From Planctomycetota bacterium (GTDB lineage Bacteria; Planctomycetota; UBA1135; JADKAF01), in contig JADKAF010000002.1 of the NCBI GenBank assembly GCA_016719295.1, forward strand, positions 124,001 through 188,000: a stretch of 64,000 nt of DNA, written 5' to 3'. Below, piece after piece: positions 34,851 through 44,050 of this stretch. The first letter of the stretch is position 1, and each line of letters starts with the position of its first letter. The notes beneath the pieces are model-generated. The model was given only the letters and a program-made list of their open reading frames with translations. It was not told the DNA's origin and searched no databases. The translations under genes were made by a program, and so were the position numbers.

Positions 34851-34924
34851 CGCCGCGCCCTCGACCACCACCGCATCGCGGATCGCGGCCTGCCGTTCGG
34901 GCGGCGCGCTCCGTCGAGGCGCGG

Positions 34925-34953
34925 ATGGTAGCTCAGCGCGAACGCAGCAACAA
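34925..34953 (-). promoter_or_regulatory. Candidate promoter for the L,D-transpeptidase gene
   Basis: Minus-strand TTGTTG (34948-34953), a 17-bp spacer and TACCAT (34925-34930), giving a leader of about 65 nt. The -10 is identical to those before the tRNA cluster and glmU. Confidence 0.55.
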
Positions 34954-35357
34954 CAATCTGTCGCGGCCGAGGCGCTTATCTCCACAAGATGTGGTGCTCA
35001 CCTGGGGGTCGAGAGCGAACGGGCTCAGCGCGAGAGGCGCGCGTTCGATTCAGCGCAGCTGAGCGAGCGGCGAATACGAGAGAGATAGAGAGAGCAAGCG
35101 ACCTCCACCTGTGCCGTGTCGATGCGGAGCGATCAGGAATCCTTGAAGCTCCAAGTGGGCACCTCCCGTGCGTTGGCGAGCTTCTGCGGCCGAAGCCGAG
35201 CCTCACCTGCGCGCCGTGGATCGGTTCCCGTGCGGATTCGTATCGAATCGCCGATGCGCTCCCGATCACGAACACCGCAGAGGTCGAGGCGAATGATAGC
35301 TCTCGATCCCGACCTCGGCACGCGGGGAATCGCGCCCGCGGACGCGGCGAGCTCAGC
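34954..35357. other. Intergenic stretch without recognisable gene
   Basis: Between the promoter above and the Gfo/Idh stop. Open frames here are Arg/Ser-rich without domains or ribosome-binding sites. I see nothing else I can support. Confidence 0.5.
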
Positions 35358-36446
35358 TCAGCGCGCGTTCTCCGCTCGAGCTCGCGCCGCGAGCGAGCCG
35401 GCCAAGCTCTCCACGATGCGCACTGCCGTCTCGAGCGCCGCCCGTCCATCGGCTCCGCTCACGCGGGGCGGGGTCCCTTCGCGCACGCAGCGCAGGAACG
35501 CGCGCAGCTCCTCGCGAAGCGGCTCGCGAGCCTCGAAGCGGAACTCCTGCACGCTCAGCAATCCGTTGAACACGAACTCGCGCAGGCGATCGCGATCGTT
35601 CATGAGCTCGGGATCGACCGCGCGTGGATCGATGGCGCGCGCGTCCCAGCTCGGGCCCTTCGTCACCATCAGCGCGTGCCTCTCTCCGAGATCCAGAGAG
35701 AGGTAGGAGTCCTCGCTGAACACGCGGAAGCGCCGCATCGGCTTGATCGAGACGCGCGAGGCCGTGACGTTCGCGGCGGCGCCGCCGGCGAAGCCGAGAC
35801 GCGCGGAGACCACGTCCTCGCTGCGGGTGAAGATCCGACCGCCTACGGCGTCCACGCGCTCGAGCGGCGCGCGCACCATCGCGAGGACGAGGTCGAGGTC
35901 GTGGATCATGAGATCCTGCACGACGCCGACGTCGGTCGAGCGAAAGGTGAACGGCGCCAGGCGATGCGCCTCGATGAAGAGGGGCAAGCGCTGCTGCGCG
36001 ACCAGCGCCTCGAACGCCGGATTGAAGCGCTCGACGTGGCCGACCTGGAGGAGCGCGCCGTGCTCGGCCGCGACGGCGATCATACGATCGGCCTCCTCGA
36101 GTGTGACCGCGATCGGCTTCTCGACGAGGCAGGCGATCCCGCGCTCCAGGAAGGGCTCGGCCGCCGCGAGATGCGCCACCGTCGGCACCACGATGCTCAC
36201 CGCATCGACGCCTTCGTCGAGGAGCTGCTGTAGATCGCTGCCGTGCGGCACGCCGAGGTCGGCAGCGACTCGCTCGGCGGCCGCGGCGTCGCGATCGATC
36301 ACGCGCACGAGCTGGACCAGGCCGAGCCCACCCGCCTCCGATCCGCTCTTCTCCAGATCGCGGTAGATGCGCGCGTGGTGCCGCCCAAGATGCCCAACGC
36401 CCACGACGCCGACGCGCAGCGGGCGCTCAGCGAGAGGCTCAGGCAT
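35358..36446 (-). CDS. Gfo/Idh/MocA-family oxidoreductase, possibly UDP-sugar 3-dehydrogenase
   Basis: A 362-residue NAD(P)-dependent dehydrogenase. The N-terminal Rossmann domain has GVVGVGHLGRHHARIY near residue 13 and the family's LVEKPIAVT near 107; the C-terminal domain has QDLMIHDLDLVLAM near 178. It overlaps the lpxC-fabZ stop by 8 bp, so it is co-translated with lipid A and fatty acid genes. In bacteria that use 2,3-diamino sugars in lipid A, GnnA is a Gfo/Idh UDP-GlcNAc 3-dehydrogenase located beside lpx genes. GnnA-like function fits the context, but its transaminase partner GnnB is not here. Confidence 0.85.
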   Translation of the reverse strand: MPEPLAERPLRVGVVGVGHLGRHHARIYRDLEKSGSEAGGLGLVQLVRVIDRDAAAAERVAADLGVPHGSDLQQLLDEGVDAVSIVVPTVAHLAAAEPFLERGIACLVEKPIAVTLEEADRMIAVAAEHGALLQVGHVERFNPAFEALVAQQRLPLFIEAHRLAPFTFRSTDVGVVQDLMIHDLDLVLAMVRAPLERVDAVGGRIFTRSEDVVSARLGFAGGAAANVTASRVSIKPMRRFRVFSEDSYLSLDLGERHALMVTKGPSWDARAIDPRAVDPELMNDRDRLREFVFNGLLSVQEFRFEAREPLREELRAFLRCVREGTPPRVSGADGRAALETAVRIVESLAGSLAARARAENAR

Positions 36447-37803
36447 CGACGAGCGTGAACATCAAGGTCGCCTCGGAGACCAGGCGGCCGCCGACCTTGC
36501 AGCGCCCGGTGACCTGCCCCAGGCTGGGCTTCACCTTGATCGTCTCGACCTCGATGCGGAGCTGGTCGCCCGGGATCACCGTGCCGCGGAGCTTCACCTT
36601 GTCGATCGACCAGAGCACGGCGAGCTTGCCGGTGTTCTCGAGCTTGCGGAGCAGCAGGACCCCCGAGAGCTGAGCCATGGCTTCGAGCTGGAGCACGCCG
36701 GGCATGATCGGCGATTCCGGCCAGTGCCCCTGGAAGAAGGGCTCGTTGAAGGTGACGTTCTTGATCCCGACCGCGCGCCGATAGCCCTCGAGCTCGACGA
36801 CGCGGTCGATGAGCAGGAACGGATAGCGGTGCGGCAGGAGACGCATGATCTCCTGGATGTTCAGCCCCGACTCGCGCGGCAGCTCGCCGCGCATCTCCTG
36901 CGCCTCGATGCGGTCGCGGAGCTGCTTCACGAGCTTCGCATTCGCCGCGTGGCCGGTCTTGTTGGCGATGATGTGGCCGACCAAATCGGCGCCCAGCAGG
37001 CTCAGGTCCCCGAGGAAGTCGAGGATCTTGTGGCGCACCGGCTCGTCGACGAAGCGCCATTCCTGGCCTTCGCGTCCGATCACCACGGTGTTCTCGAGCG
37101 TGGCCCCCTTGCCCAGGCCCGCCGCCTGCAGCTTCTCGACCTCCTCCGCCATGCAGAAGGTGCGCGCGGGCGCGATGGCCTCGCGGAAGGTCTGCCGATC
37201 GAGCTGGTAGCGGTAGGTCTGCGAGCGCGGGAACGCCTGCGTGATCGAGAGGGACACGCCCCCGGCGACGCCCGCGGCTCCGCCTTGCCCGTTCATGGAA
37301 GGCCGACCGAACTCGGCGTGGTACTGAACGGTCAGCCCTTCGGCGGGATCCGCGCAGGGCAGGGCGACCAAGCTGGCATCGCCTTCGCGCACATAGATTG
37401 GCTCGTCCAGCACATAGACCTTGCGGGTCGCCTTCTGATCGACGATCCCCGCGCTCTCGAGGAGCTGCGCGAGCGGAAGCGCGCTGCCGTCGGACGCGGG
37501 GATCTCCGCGCCGTCGATCTCGATCTCGAGGTTGTCGACACCGAGCCCGAGGCAGGCGGCGAGCAGATGCTCGATCGTCTCGACCTCGGCCTTGCCATTC
37601 CGGAGCGCAGTGCGGCGCGATGCCGGCGAGAGATATTCGATGGACGCCGGGATCGAGGGCTCGTCGGGGAGGTCCGTGCGCGTGAAGACCACTCCGTGAC
37701 CTGCCGGCGCAGGCTTCAGGCGCAGCTTGACCTCGGCTCCGGTGTGCAGGCCTCGGCCGGTGAACTCCACCGCCGACTTGATGGTTCGCTCAGATCGTCT
37801 CAC
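36439..37803 (-). CDS. lpxC-fabZ: Fused LpxC deacetylase / FabZ dehydratase
   Basis: A 454-residue bifunctional enzyme. Residues 1-295 are LpxC, the committed step of lipid A synthesis: zinc ligands His79 (TIEHLLAA), His258 and Asp262 (RHKILDFLGD), and catalytic His285. Residues 312-454 are FabZ, the 3-hydroxyacyl-ACP dehydratase, with catalytic His360 (FFQGHWP) and Glu374 (LEAMAQ). A Gly-rich insertion at about 171-182 is the only oddity. Such fusions occur in Bacteroidota, Planctomycetota and relatives. It argues for an outer membrane with lipid A. It follows skp by 114 bp. Confidence 0.96.
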   Translation of the reverse strand: MRRSERTIKSAVEFTGRGLHTGAEVKLRLKPAPAGHGVVFTRTDLPDEPSIPASIEYLSPASRRTALRNGKAEVETIEHLLAACLGLGVDNLEIEIDGAEIPASDGSALPLAQLLESAGIVDQKATRKVYVLDEPIYVREGDASLVALPCADPAEGLTVQYHAEFGRPSMNGQGGAAGVAGGVSLSITQAFPRSQTYRYQLDRQTFREAIAPARTFCMAEEVEKLQAAGLGKGATLENTVVIGREGQEWRFVDEPVRHKILDFLGDLSLLGADLVGHIIANKTGHAANAKLVKQLRDRIEAQEMRGELPRESGLNIQEIMRLLPHRYPFLLIDRVVELEGYRRAVGIKNVTFNEPFFQGHWPESPIMPGVLQLEAMAQLSGVLLLRKLENTGKLAVLWSIDKVKLRGTVIPGDQLRIEVETIKVKPSLGQVTGRCKVGGRLVSEATLMFTLVDA

Positions 37804-37917
37804 GCGTCGCGACTGTCCATGGGGAGGGCGCGCGGTGACCCGAGGATGCGGGACGGAGCGCTCCGGACGCCGAGGAGGGTACTCCCATGAGGGAGCGCGT
37901 CAAGACCGCGTCGCGAC

Positions 37918-38511
37918 CTACTTCAGCGCCGCGGCGATCTCCTGGCTGATGTCGAGGGCAGGATCGAGGTGCGCCGCGGAGCGATAGAGGATCCGGCGGT
38001 AGCGCTCCTCGAGGCCGAGGCCTTCCTCGGCTTCGCTCGCCGCGGCCCAGTTCTGCAGCACGACGTCGATGCCGTTCGCCTTGGCGTAGACCGAGATCGC
38101 GATGTCCACATCGTCGCTCCACTTCAGGATCGCCTGGGTCTGCTCCAGGTTCTTCTGCTCCTGGAAGCGCTCCTTCTTCTTCCCGGCGCGGTAGCTCAGG
38201 ACCTCGAGCTCCTCGAGCATCTGGCGGTACTCGGGGCTCGATTTGAGGCCGGTGAACGAGCTCAGGTTCTTCTCGATCGACTGGCCCTGCTTCATCAGCT
38301 CGCCGAGCTCGCCGTTCCAGCCCTCCCAGCGCTTGGTCATGGCCTCGCGCTCCTCGCGGAAGCGCTCGGCGCTCTCGAAGATCTTGTTCATGTTCACGTA
38401 GCGCACGACGCTCGGGCGCAGCGGCTCCGAGTGCTCGCGCGCGCCGGGACCGAGAGCGAGGCCGAAGGCGGCCGTCGTGCCGAGGACGGCGAGGGCGAAG
38501 AGGGTCTTCAC
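37918..38511 (-). CDS. skp: Skp/OmpH-family periplasmic chaperone
   Basis: A 197-residue exported protein with a signal peptide (VKTLFALAVLGTTAAFGLA) and a charged helical body (about residues 40-140: FREEREAMTKRWEGWNGEL, YRAGKKKERFQEQKN) typical of the Skp tentacle coiled coil that holds unfolded outer-membrane proteins. The GTG at 38511 is chosen because AGGAG sits 6 bp upstream and the signal peptide starts there. The gene lies between bamA and lpxC-fabZ, the classical bamA-skp-(lpxD)-fabZ neighbourhood. Confidence 0.88.
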   Translation of the reverse strand: MKTLFALAVLGTTAAFGLALGPGAREHSEPLRPSVVRYVNMNKIFESAERFREEREAMTKRWEGWNGELGELMKQGQSIEKNLSSFTGLKSSPEYRQMLEELEVLSYRAGKKKERFQEQKNLEQTQAILKWSDDVDIAISVYAKANGIDVVLQNWAAASEAEEGLGLEERYRRILYRSAAHLDPALDISQEIAAALK

Positions 38512-38542
38512 GAGGGACTCCTGGGGCGAACTGCGCCCGCGA

Positions 38543-41107
38543 TCAGAAGGTGCTGAGCCGGAACTGGAAGTACAGCAGGTCGTCGGTGCTCTCGTAGAGC
38601 CATGGATACGCCAGGCTGAACTCGAGCGAAGCCGTGGGCAGGAAGGGCACGCGGATGCGGACGCCCATGCCGGAGCTCGCGCGGAGCTGCCGGAAGGTCG
38701 GGTCGGAGAGCTCGAGGCCGAGCCCGCCGAAGTCCGTGAACGCGAAGCCGCGCACCCATTCGTACTCGTCCACCTGCCGTGGCATGGGGGTCGAGACGAG
38801 GGGGAAACGGTACTCGACGCTGCCCGTCCAGAGCGCCTGGCCACCCACGGGGAGACCGTTCTCGACGGGGCCGGCACCGCGAATGTTGAAGCCGCGGAGC
38901 GAGTCGAGACCGCCGAGGAAGAAGCGATCGAAGTACGGCACCTCGTCGGTGCTGCCGTAGCCGTCGGAGAGGCCGAAGGAGCCGGAGAGCGCGAGGACGT
39001 CGGCGCGGCCGCGCTCGTCCTTGCCGAGCGGGAAGAAGCGGTCGCCGCTCACGACCGCGGTCCAGTAGTCGAAGTCCGAGGGCAGCAGCGCGCCGGAGAC
39101 GAAGCTGTCGAGGCGCAGGTCCCAGCCTTCGGTCGGCTGCATCGGCATGTCGAGGTCGCGATAGCGCAAGCGAGCGCCGAGGCCTCGCACGTGATTCATG
39201 CCTTCCAGGCTCCAGATGCGATCCGAGGCGCGGCGGTCGATGTCGTCGACCTCGATCGCGTCGTCGCGGAGGCCGAGGCCGACCTGCCACTCGCGCGAGA
39301 GGTCCTTCGTGAGCCCGATCGAGTAGCCCGTGCGCGTCTCGAAGTGCGTGCGCCATACGCGCAGCGTGCGGTAGAGCGCGAGATCGAAGCCGATCGGGTT
39401 CCGATAGAGGCCGAAGATGTCGGGCTCGCGGAAGGAGACGCTGTAGCGAGAGACGTCGAGACCCGGGCTCGCCTCCAGGATCAGCGCCTGGCCATCGCCC
39501 GAGAAGGCCTGCCCGAGGAAGAGCTCCGGCAGCGCGCTGAACGGCGAATCGGGCAAGCGGGTCAGGCCGAAGTTCTGATTGGTCCAGGTGAACGAGAGGA
39601 ACGGTCCCGAGTTCGAGCCCAGGCCGCCGCCGATGTTGAACTGCCCGGTGCGCCCCTCCTCCACCTCGATCACCCAGGTCACCTTCTCAGGATCGTTGGG
39701 GCTCTGCTCCAGGTCCGAGTAGACCGCGGGGAAGCCCTGCGCGCTCTCGAAGTAGCGCAGCGACTCCAAGCGCGCGATCGAGCGCGCGATGAGGGAGGAG
39801 TCCACGATCTGCCCCGGATCGAGCAGCAGCTCGCGCAGGATCACCGGGCGGCGCGTCTTGTCGTTGCCGCGCACCTCGATGCGCTCGATCGAGCGCTGGC
39901 GCCCTTCGGTGATCCGCAGCACGACGGTCATCGTCCCGTCCGCGTTCGCGAACTGCTCCTGGTCGATGTCGAAGCGATCCTCCAAGCCGTACTGCATGGG
40001 ATAGCCGCGCTTCCCGTAGTGCTCGACGAGGGCTTGGATGTCGCTCGTCAAGCGCGCCTCGGTCACCGGGTCCCCCGGCTTCATGCGCAGGAGCGGATAG
40101 AGCTCCGCGGTCGGGAGGTCGGTGTTCCCTTCGATACGGATCTCTCGCAGCGTGTAGAGCCGCCCCTCCTCGACGTAGAAGTCGAGATACGCGTAGCGCC
40201 CGTCGTCGCTGAACTGGATGTCGTACGAGACCTCCGCGTCGTGGTAGCCCTGCGAGCGATAGAGCCGCGCGAGCGCCACGCGGTCCTCGTCGACCTTGCG
40301 CTGCACGAAGGGCTGGCCGCCGAGACGGAAAGGCCAGATGAAGAAGGGCGTGCTCGACTCCACCGCGCCGTGGAGCCGCGTGCCGAGGCCGAGGAAGCGC
40401 GACGAGGGGATCGCCTCGTTCCCGTGGAAGCGCACGTCGAGCACATAGATCCGCGGCCCTTCCAGGATCTCGTAGACGAGTTCGCTCTTCGCCGTATCGA
40501 TGCGCGTCGTCACGGCGACGAAGTGGTGCCCCTTCTCCCGGTAGTGCTCGCGCAGACGCTCGGCGAAGCGCTGCGTGTCCTCCTCCTGCACCTTTCCGCC
40601 GTAGCTCAGGCCCAGCGCTTCGAGGAGCTCGGTACGAGTGAAGCTGCGGTTACCTGTGAAGCTCAGCTTCTCCAGCACCCCTACCTCCTCGGCGACCGCG
40701 ATCACGCGGATGCCGCCGGCGGGAAGCCGTTCGGCCTGGAACTGCACGCGCACCTTGTAGCGGCGCCAGAGGAGCTTGATGTCATCGCTCAGGAGGTCGC
40801 GGCGAAGCTTGGCGCCCTGCTTCGTGTAGATCGCCTCGGCGTAGCGCCGACTGCGCTCCTCGGGCAACCCGCGCCAGAGGAGCTCCGAGATCACCTCGCC
40901 TTCGAGCTCGGCGGCGAGATCGGGATCCTGAGATCGCGCCGCCTCTCCTCCGCCCTCGGACCCAGGCGGCTCCTGCGCGCCGAGGTCGCCGGCCGTCGCG
41001 AGGAGCACGAGCCAAGCCGCGAGCGCCCTCGGGCGCGGAGCGAAGCCAGGCTCCGCAGCCGCGCCCAGGTCGCCCGCTCGAGACGCGCTCCCCGCTGCTT
41101 CGATCAC
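38543..41107 (-). CDS. bamA: Outer-membrane assembly factor BamA
   Basis: An 854-residue Omp85 protein that inserts beta-barrel proteins into the outer membrane. After a signal peptide (ending GAQ near residue 46) come about five POTRA domains (residues 90-480; GNRSFTRTELLEALGL, EGNTDLPTAELYPLLR, RGNDKTRRPVILRELL). A C-terminal barrel follows with FFLGGLDSLRGFNIRGAG (the VRGF/Y lid motif) and a final Phe. The GTG at 41107 overlaps the dnaB stop (GTGA). No ATG fits, and upstream sequence in this frame is antisense to the sense frame of dnaB. Confidence 0.94.
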   Translation of the reverse strand: MIEAAGSASRAGDLGAAAEPGFAPRPRALAAWLVLLATAGDLGAQEPPGSEGGGEAARSQDPDLAAELEGEVISELLWRGLPEERSRRYAEAIYTKQGAKLRRDLLSDDIKLLWRRYKVRVQFQAERLPAGGIRVIAVAEEVGVLEKLSFTGNRSFTRTELLEALGLSYGGKVQEEDTQRFAERLREHYREKGHHFVAVTTRIDTAKSELVYEILEGPRIYVLDVRFHGNEAIPSSRFLGLGTRLHGAVESSTPFFIWPFRLGGQPFVQRKVDEDRVALARLYRSQGYHDAEVSYDIQFSDDGRYAYLDFYVEEGRLYTLREIRIEGNTDLPTAELYPLLRMKPGDPVTEARLTSDIQALVEHYGKRGYPMQYGLEDRFDIDQEQFANADGTMTVVLRITEGRQRSIERIEVRGNDKTRRPVILRELLLDPGQIVDSSLIARSIARLESLRYFESAQGFPAVYSDLEQSPNDPEKVTWVIEVEEGRTGQFNIGGGLGSNSGPFLSFTWTNQNFGLTRLPDSPFSALPELFLGQAFSGDGQALILEASPGLDVSRYSVSFREPDIFGLYRNPIGFDLALYRTLRVWRTHFETRTGYSIGLTKDLSREWQVGLGLRDDAIEVDDIDRRASDRIWSLEGMNHVRGLGARLRYRDLDMPMQPTEGWDLRLDSFVSGALLPSDFDYWTAVVSGDRFFPLGKDERGRADVLALSGSFGLSDGYGSTDEVPYFDRFFLGGLDSLRGFNIRGAGPVENGLPVGGQALWTGSVEYRFPLVSTPMPRQVDEYEWVRGFAFTDFGGLGLELSDPTFRQLRASSGMGVRIRVPFLPTASLEFSLAYPWLYESTDDLLYFQFRLSTF

Positions 41108-42447
41108 GAGGCGCCGCGCTCGTAGGCCAGGTTCTCGAAGCGCATGAACTCGCGGGTGAACTGCAGGTCGACGGAGCCCGTCGGTCCGTTGCGCTGCTTC
41201 GCGACGTCGAGGGTCGCCTTGTTGCGGTTCGCCTCGGTCGGCTTGTAGTACTCCTCGCGGAAGAGCAGCAGGATCAAGTCGGCGTCCTGCTCGATGGCGC
41301 CCGACTCGCGGAGGTCCGACATGCGCGGGCGCTTGTCGTCGCGAGAGTCGACCGAGCGATTGAGCTGCGAGAGCGCGATCACCGGGAGCTTCAGCTCGCG
41401 CGCCAGCCCCTTCAGCGAGCGAGAGATGATCGAGATCTCGATCTGGCGCGACTCGGCCTGCGGCGCCTCCATGAGCTGGAGGTAGTCGACGATGATCATC
41501 TGGATGTCGTGCGCGGCCTTCAGCCGTCGGGCCTTCGAGCGCAGCGAGAGCACCGAGAGGCCCGGCGTGTCGTCGACGAAGATCGGCGTCGTGCCGAGCT
41601 CGTGCGCTGCATCCACGAGCTGTCGTCGCTCGGCGCCGCTCAGCGTGCCTTTGCGCAGCTTCTCCGCGCTGACGCGCGAGCGCGAGCAGAGCAAACGCCG
41701 TCCCACCTGCTCGGTCGACATCTCGAGCGAGAAGAACGCCACCGCGACCTCGGAGAGGCGCGCGGCGTTCTCGAGCATGTTCAACGCGAGCGCGGTCTTC
41801 CCCATCGAGGGACGCGCCGCGAGGATGATCAAGTCCCCCGGCTGGAAGCCGAAGGTCATGTCGTCGAGCACGTTGAAGCCCGTGCGCAAGCCGCTGCAGC
41901 GGATCTCGCGATCGGTCAGGTTGTCGACGCGCTTGATCTCCTCGGCCATCAGGCCGGAGAGCGAGCGGACCTCGCGCGAGTCGGCGGAGCGCACCACGTC
42001 GTAGATGCGCTTCTCCGCGTTCTCGAGGAACTGGTCGACGTCTTCGTCGCGGAAGCTCTGAGCCTCCGCCGCGAGCGTCGCGCACTCGTTCATGAGGCCG
42101 CGCAGACGCGCGCAATCGCGCACGAGCTGCGCGTGATGCACGGCGCGCCCCGCGCCAGCCAGAGCCTGTCCGAGCAGGATCAGATAGTCGCGCCCGCCGG
42201 CCGACTCGAGCGAGTCCTTGCGCTGCAGCCGTTCGCCGAGCGTGATGAAGTCGACGGGCTTCGACTGCTCGTAGAGCTCGAGGGCGCTCTCGTAGATGAG
42301 CTGGTGTGACGGCGCGTAGAAGTCGGAGGGAGTGAGGATCTCCGAAACGTCGGCGATGCAGCCGTTGTCGAGCAGCATCGCGCCGAGCACCGAGCGCTCG
42401 GCATCTACGTTCTGCGGCGGCAGGCCGGTCGCTCGCAGGTCATCCAT
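41104..42447 (-). CDS. dnaB: Replicative DNA helicase DnaB
   Basis: Hexameric 5'-3' helicase of the replication fork. The 447-residue protein has the DnaB N-terminal domain (LPPQNVDAERSVLGAMLLD) and a RecA-like C-terminal domain with Walker A ARPSMGKTALALN near residue 207, Walker B IIVDYLQLM near 313 and SQLNRSVDSRDDKRP near 363. No intein is present. It follows rplI by 555 bp and overlaps bamA by 4 bp, so a replication gene is coupled to outer-membrane assembly genes. Confidence 0.97.
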   Translation of the reverse strand: MDDLRATGLPPQNVDAERSVLGAMLLDNGCIADVSEILTPSDFYAPSHQLIYESALELYEQSKPVDFITLGERLQRKDSLESAGGRDYLILLGQALAGAGRAVHHAQLVRDCARLRGLMNECATLAAEAQSFRDEDVDQFLENAEKRIYDVVRSADSREVRSLSGLMAEEIKRVDNLTDREIRCSGLRTGFNVLDDMTFGFQPGDLIILAARPSMGKTALALNMLENAARLSEVAVAFFSLEMSTEQVGRRLLCSRSRVSAEKLRKGTLSGAERRQLVDAAHELGTTPIFVDDTPGLSVLSLRSKARRLKAAHDIQMIIVDYLQLMEAPQAESRQIEISIISRSLKGLARELKLPVIALSQLNRSVDSRDDKRPRMSDLRESGAIEQDADLILLLFREEYYKPTEANRNKATLDVAKQRNGPTGSVDLQFTREFMRFENLAYERGAS

Positions 42448-43002
42448 CGTCGCGCTCCTCCGGGATCAGCACTCGCGGCTCCCAACCAAGCCCGAGCGGC
42501 GCCATGCTGCGCGTCACCGCCATCCTCAGCCAACACCGGCTTCGACATCAATCACCGGCTGCTCCGGCAAACACTGCTGCCTCGGCAAACACTGGAAGCC
42601 CGACCGGTTTCCCGAGCGGGCTTCCATCGTCGACCTCGTTCTGCCGAGCACTGCGCGCCATCCGCCAAGAGAACCCATCCGCCAAGCGAACGCAGCATGG
42701 CGCGCGAAACGAGGTCGCTCGCACGCCCGCGACGGGAGCCTGCGCGGTCGAGCTATGGTCCCGCTGCAGGGCGGTGATCGACGTGCAAGCTGTGCTCCAG
42801 GTGCAAGCGGTGATCCAGCTGCAGAGCTACGGTCCAGTCGTAGGCCTGCGGTTCAGACGGGCTAGCGAGCGACACCGGCCCCCCGCCGTTCGGCAAGCAG
42901 AGCCTGCGGCAGACACAGCCTGCGGCAGGCACAGCTTACGGCAGGCACACACAGCCTTCGGCGGCGCGGCTTGCGGCAGCCGCAGCCTGCGGGAGGAGCC
43001 GC
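42448..43002. repeat. Repeat-rich spacer between rplI and dnaB
   Basis: No gene is evident. It contains several different tandem repeats: an 18-bp pair around 42561-42596 (cggcaaacactg core), an 18-bp pair at 42783-42800 and 42801-42818 (gtgcaagcggtgatccag), and three 16-bp units at 42901-42916, 42917-42932 and 42933-42948 (agcctgcggcaggcac), followed by looser copies up to about 43000. No spacer-repeat alternation, so not a CRISPR array. Confidence 0.75.
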
Positions 43003-43449
43003 CTACAGGGCCGTGACGATCAGCTTGAGCTGCGCGTCGACGTCGGAGTGCAGGTGAACCGGCACGTCGTGGTGGCCGATCTCTTCGATGTTGCCCTTCA
43101 GGCGCACCGCGCCTGCGCCGACCTTGAAGCCCTGCTTCGAGAGAGCATCGGCGATCATGCTCGCCGTCACCGAGCCGTACATGCGTCCGTCTTCGTTGGT
43201 CTTCACGGCGATCTGGACCGTGAGCGAAGAGAGCTTGGCGGCGAGACCACGCGCCGCTTCCGCACGCTCGGCCTCGGACGCGAGGTACTTGGCGCGCACC
43301 TTCTCGACGGCGCGCTTGTTGTCCTCGGTCACGACGGCGGCGAAGCCGTTCGGGAAGAGGTAGTTCCGCGCATAGCCGTCGCGGACCTTCACGATGTCGC
43401 CGATCTTGCCGAGGTCGGCGACGTTGCTGCGGAGCAGGATCTCGATCAT
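43003..43449 (-). CDS. rplI: 50S ribosomal protein L9
   Basis: L9 binds 23S rRNA near the L1 stalk and supports reading-frame maintenance. The 148-residue protein has the N-terminal domain (MIEILLRSNVADLGKIGDIVKVRDGYARNYL) with the signature GYARNYLFP, a connecting helix (residues 45-75) and the C-terminal domain ending in VDAQLKLIVTAL. It follows rpsR by 156 bp in the conserved rpsF-rpsR-rplI-dnaB order. Confidence 0.96.
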   Translation of the reverse strand: MIEILLRSNVADLGKIGDIVKVRDGYARNYLFPNGFAAVVTEDNKRAVEKVRAKYLASEAERAEAARGLAAKLSSLTVQIAVKTNEDGRMYGSVTASMIADALSKQGFKVGAGAVRLKGNIEEIGHHDVPVHLHSDVDAQLKLIVTAL

Positions 43450-43605
43450 GTCAGTGCGTGGGTCTCGGCCCGATCGGACGACGCCGCGGGGCGCCGCCTG
43501 GAAAGCTGAGGTTTCGAGGACGCCGACGCGCGGCGCCGGCTCGGGATCTGGTCGCGAGGACCGGAGATGCGAGTGGGAGAGGAACGAAGGACGCCGACGA
43601 AGCGC

Positions 43606-43908
43606 TCAGGCCACGTACGGGATCAGCGCCATGAAGCGCGCGCGCTTCACCGCGCGGGCGAGCTCGCGCTGGCACTGCGCACAGTAGTTCGTGCGCTTGC
43701 GGGACATCAGCTTGCCCTGCGGGGTCTGGAAGCGCTGCAGCATCGCAACGTCCTTCCAGTCGAACTTGATCTCGTCGCAGGGGGTGCACTTGCGGCGCCG
43801 GCCGGTTCCGAAGCGGCGGAAGCGCCGACCGCCGCGGCCCGAGCGGCCGTCTTCGCCGCCGAAGTCGCTGTCGACGCCGATGTCCGAGAGAAGGTCTTGT
43901 TCGGCCAT
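43606..43908 (-). CDS. rpsR: 30S ribosomal protein S18, extended zinc-binding form
   Basis: S18 binds S6 on the platform of the small subunit. The core (residues 40-100) has DWKDVAMLQRFQTPQGKLMSRK and ends RARFMALIPYVA. Four Cys in two CxxC pairs (CTPC at 41-44, CAQC at 76-79) indicate the zinc-binding form. About 35 extra N-terminal residues are acidic then Gly/Arg-rich (GRSGRGGRRFRRFGTGRRR), an RNA-binding-like tail. It follows rpsF by 142 bp. Confidence 0.95.
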   Translation of the reverse strand: MAEQDLLSDIGVDSDFGGEDGRSGRGGRRFRRFGTGRRRKCTPCDEIKFDWKDVAMLQRFQTPQGKLMSRKRTNYCAQCQRELARAVKRARFMALIPYVA

Positions 43909-44050
43909 GATGATGCTCAGATCTCGTGTATTTCAGGGGTGGTGGAGCAGCGATCCCACGGGCGCGAGCGTTCGCGCGGCGGTCGGCAGGCCGACCCTCG
44001 AGGGGCGCCGCAGAGAACGGCGCTCCGCGAGAGCGCGCTCCAGGGCAGCG

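Noticed and set aside
34976..35449. 157-codon minus-strand frame between the L,D-transpeptidase and Gfo/Idh genes
   Set aside because: Arg/Ser-rich with no domain, and it overlaps the end of the Gfo/Idh gene in another frame.
41108..42115. Long upstream extension of bamA in the same frame
   Set aside because: It runs through dnaB in another frame and has no signal peptide; the GTG at 41107 with overlap and leader is better.
42901..42948. Regular repeats resembling a CRISPR array
   Set aside because: Units abut each other without spacers and diverge; no cas genes are present.
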